DNA of 22,084 bases from an uncultured Lachnospiraceae bacterium (GTDB taxonomy: Bacteria > Bacillota > Clostridia > Lachnospirales > Lachnospiraceae), in contig CAJTTI010000042.1 in assembly GCA_910579225.1 (NCBI GenBank), positions 1 to 22,084 on the forward strand, in the 5' to 3' direction. The notes beneath the pieces are model-generated. The model did not search any database, was not told where the DNA came from, and worked only from the letters and a program-made list of their open reading frames with translations. Each line of letters opens with the position of its first letter. Position 1 is the first letter of the stretch. Both the position numbers and the translations under genes were made by a program. Below are positions 20,248 through 22,084 of this stretch, piece by piece.

Positions 20248-21015
20248 ATGGCATATTTTATTTATCAGGAAAAAAGAATTTATTATTCAGAGGCAGGAAA
20301 GGGAAACCCGGTTGTATTTTTACATGGAAATACAGCATCGTCCAGAATGTTTGAACCCCTTCTTCCTCTGTATGAGAAGTATTTTAAAGTAATCCTTGTA
20401 GATTTTCTGGGACATGGCAGATCGGATCGGCTGAGTGAATTTCCGGCAGATTTGTGGCAGGAGGAAGCACGACAGACCATTGCTTTGCTGGAACATCTGA
20501 ATTGCGGAAAGATAAGTCTTGTGGGAAGCAGCGGCGGTGCATGGGCAGCAGTAAATGCGGGCTTGCTACGCCCGGATTTGGTGGAAAAAGTAGTAGCAGA
20601 CAGTTTTGACGGACGAACTTTGGGAGAAGATTTTGTACGGAAACTGATCAATGAGCGCACAGATGCAAAGCAGGATGATAAGGCAGCCTGGTTTTATCAG
20701 TGGTGTCAGGGAGAAGACTGGGAACGGATTGTGGATATGGATACGAAAGCGCTTGTTCAATGTGCAGAAGAACGTTTGCCTTTGTTTTTTAAGCCTGTGT
20801 CAGAATTAAAGGTTCCCCTTTTACTCATGGGAAGTGTGGGGGATGAGGCGGTGAGACCGGATATACGGGATGAATACGAAGCCATATCCGGGCAGACAGG
20901 GGCAGAGATCTGTATGTTTTCGAGCGGCGGACATCCGGCTGTTTTTTCGAATGCGGAGCAGGCAGCAGCAGCGATACAAAGATTTTTGGGTCAGACTGAT
21001 GTGAAGAATAATTAA
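20248..21015 (+). CDS. Alpha/beta hydrolase
   Basis: A 255-aa cytoplasmic alpha/beta-hydrolase-fold enzyme. The oxyanion-hole motif FLHGNT (24-29), the DFLGHGRSD turn (52-60), the nucleophile elbow GSSGG with Ser95, a probable acid Asp199 in MGSVGDEAV and the catalytic His229 in SSGGHP complete the triad. The cap region lies around 120-185. AGGAGG lies seven bases before ATG. It belongs to the broad esterase/epoxide-hydrolase/haloperoxidase-like class; substrate cannot be told. It is a single-gene unit closed by the terminator at 21086-21126. Confidence 0.9.
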   Translation: MAYFIYQEKRIYYSEAGKGNPVVFLHGNTASSRMFEPLLPLYEKYFKVILVDFLGHGRSDRLSEFPADLWQEEARQTIALLEHLNCGKISLVGSSGGAWAAVNAGLLRPDLVEKVVADSFDGRTLGEDFVRKLINERTDAKQDDKAAWFYQWCQGEDWERIVDMDTKALVQCAEERLPLFFKPVSELKVPLLLMGSVGDEAVRPDIRDEYEAISGQTGAEICMFSSGGHPAVFSNAEQAAAAIQRFLGQTDVKNN

Positions 21016-21085
21016 AACATGACAGGCCATTGTCATATTTAATGTGATACTGTAAAAATGAGAAAAATTGTGTTTTGAAATGGGC

Positions 21086-21126
21086 AAAGGGCATGCGCAA
21101 TTCAGAAATAATACGCATGCCTTTTT
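21086..21126 (+). terminator. Intrinsic terminator after the hydrolase gene
   Basis: GGCATGCG and CGCATGCC form an 8-bp stem extended by AAAG/TTTT, followed by TTTTT. It ends about 20 bases before the next start codon, so it could also attenuate the DUF3795 gene. Confidence 0.8.
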
Positions 21127-21144
21127 CTGTCAGGAGGATTTGAA

Positions 21145-21603
21145 ATGAAGATGCCAAAGACAATAGAGCCTTCTATGTTTGCACCATGCGGGATGAACTG
21201 TATGGTTTGCTATAAACATTGTTATCACAAAAAACCGTGTGCAGGCTGTCTGAACAGTGATCAGGGGAAACCGGAACATTGCAGAAGATGCAGAATAAAG
21301 GATTGTGTGCAAGCGAAGGGGTTTGACTACTGCTTTGCATGTACGGAATATCCCTGCCATCAAATAAAGAATTTGGAGAAAAGCTACAAGGAGCGTTGTG
21401 AAACCAGCCTGATGGAAAACAGCAAAGTCGTGAAAGAGCGGGGAATAGAAGCATTTTTAAGACAGCAAAGGGAACGATACCTGTGTCCCAGGTGCGGAGG
21501 TGTTATTTCCCTTCATGATGCAGAGTGCAGTGAATGCCAATATATGCTCCGTGAGAAAAACAAGAACAGTGATTTGAAGAAGATACCAGGTGTGGGAAAA
21601 TGA
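21145..21603 (+). CDS. DUF3795 cysteine-rich protein
   Basis: A 152-aa protein with 17 or more cysteines in CxxC-like groups: APCGMNCMVCYKHC, KPCAGC, HCRRCRIKDC, FDYCFACTEYPC and a separate C-terminal zinc-ribbon-like pair CPRCGG / CSEC. The opening FxPCGxxCxxC and the RCRIKDC...KGxxYCxxCxxYPC series are the signature of DUF3795 proteins, presumed metal-binding and without known activity. The added ribbon at 112-131 resembles that of other clostridial members. AGGAGGATT precedes ATG 21145; Met3 is an alternative. The truncated GNAT frame follows after only three bases. Confidence 0.85.
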   Translation: MKMPKTIEPSMFAPCGMNCMVCYKHCYHKKPCAGCLNSDQGKPEHCRRCRIKDCVQAKGFDYCFACTEYPCHQIKNLEKSYKERCETSLMENSKVVKERGIEAFLRQQRERYLCPRCGGVISLHDAECSECQYMLREKNKNSDLKKIPGVGK

Positions 21604-21606
21604 CTG

Positions 21607-21822
21607 ATCAAACGGATGGCAGAATGCTTTGAAGATGGGGAAGTGATTCATGTGGTTACTTTCTGGGAAGGGGACCAGAAAGGAACGGCTGCCCGCTGCT
21701 GTTACCATTCATGTGGATTTGTGGATGATGAAGAATTGGTAGCATTCGATTATCCATGTCAAAGAATGGTTCTGAGAGTGGAGCAGGCAAAGTCGGATAA
21801 AGATTTTAAAGATCTGTCATGA
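21607..21822 (+). pseudogene. C-terminal remnant of a GNAT acetyltransferase
   Basis: The frame following the DUF3795 stop reads KRMAECFEDGEVIHVVTFWE, then GDQKGTAARCCYHSCGFVDD and FDYPCQRMVLR. VTFxEGDxKGxAAR..YxxxGFxxDE is the end of a GNAT domain, where the YxxxGF element follows the acetyl-CoA helix. The N-terminal two thirds are missing and ATG 21616 has no ribosome-binding site. It belongs to a different GNAT subfamily from the fragment at 19628. Its abutting position suggests the DUF3795 gene replaced or was joined to its 5' part. Confidence 0.65.
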
Positions 21823-21831
21823 TAAGAGAAA

Positions 21832-21897
21832 GCCGTCTGTGTGGCCAGGCGGCTTCAGAAAGCGGCAGATGAGCAGGGAGTTTTATTACTCCCTTTA
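21832..21897 (+). terminator. Two consecutive hairpins after the GNAT remnant
   Basis: GCCGTCTG/CAGGCGGC (21832-21853, one G-U pair) and AGGGAGT/ACTCCCT (21875-21894) followed by TTT. Either could terminate transcripts from upstream; both lack a long T-run. Confidence 0.45.
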
Positions 21898-21999
21898 CGG
21901 AATGGTGTACCCATTGAAAAAATCAGAAAGCATAAATATGATAACAAAAGTTTTTGCTTTAGCGCCTATATAGATTATGAGGATACGAGGAGAATCGGT

Positions 22000-22084
22000 A
22001 TGAATAAGAAAGTGCTGATAGTTATATTAACATGTATATTATTTATAGGAATTATCATTATTGTTTATTATGCTGTTGGTGGAA
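22000..22084 (+). CDS. Start of a small membrane or secreted protein (cut by window end)
   Basis: GAGGAG precedes ATG 22000, which opens MNKKVLIVILTCILFIGIII and VYYAVGG to the window end. A short basic start and one long hydrophobic stretch fit a signal anchor or N-terminal membrane helix. Nothing more can be said from 28 codons. Confidence 0.6.
   Translation, partial: MNKKVLIVILTCILFIGIIIIVYYAVGG

Overview
The window looks like a chromosomal accessory region of a gut-type clostridium, most likely Lachnospiraceae. This rests on consensus AGGAGG ribosome-binding sites, AT-leaning but moderate base composition, OmpR-type two-component systems, a BlaR1/M56 remnant and the style of the protein sequences. 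It is an inference from composition and family feel, not from a marker gene. No rRNA, tRNA, CRISPR array, integrase or complete transposase was seen.

Layout. (1) 63-1536: pssA and psd, the two enzymes of phosphatidylethanolamine synthesis; psd is interrupted by an in-frame TAG. (2) 1597-2321, minus strand: a GNAT acetyltransferase behind a good sigma-70 promoter and a leader that ends in an intrinsic terminator (an attenuator). (3) 2376-6323: a two-component system damaged by an internal deletion, a MacB/FtsX-type permease with no ATPase, and a Lys/Ala/Glu-rich lipoprotein. The regulator promoter and the lipoprotein promoter share a 56-bp operator/promoter block. (4) 6324-7234: decayed DNA, then a promoter with two LexA-type boxes driving a 103-aa protein of unknown function. 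(5) 7283-8346, minus strand: a GrpB-family gene and a broken BlaR1-like gene behind a perfect TTGACA-17-TATAAT promoter. (6) 8343-15190: the best-preserved block. A sensor kinase and OmpR regulator (minus) face a divergent four-gene operon: ABC ATPase, ABC-2 permease, GldG-like protein and DUF4340 protein. Mirror-image TTTCAG direct-repeat operators lie in the shared intergenic region. (7) 15300-18367: a small coiled-coil protein, a possible structured RNA, and a lipoprotein/permease/ATPase importer of the nitrate-sulfonate-taurine/HMP class whose ATPase is separated from the permease by a palindrome-rich, MITE-like insertion. (8) 18400-20070: gene remnants surrounding a 27-aa toxin-like peptide with a convergent antisense RNA, read as a type I toxin-antitoxin module. 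(9) 20092-22084: an alpha/beta hydrolase with its own short leader ORF, a DUF3795 cysteine-rich protein, a 5'-truncated GNAT gene and the start of another membrane protein.

How it works together. Two envelope-type two-component/ABC systems lie close together. One (2376-6165) appears to be dying: its regulator lost the DNA-binding domain and its kinase lost the first membrane segment, although its operators survive. The other (8343-15190) looks intact and autoregulated. The many broken genes (psd, regulator/kinase, M56, the 18.4-18.8 kb membrane gene, SnoaL and two GNAT genes), several at homopolymer runs, mean either a decaying region or uncorrected sequencing indels; this should be settled before biological conclusions are drawn.
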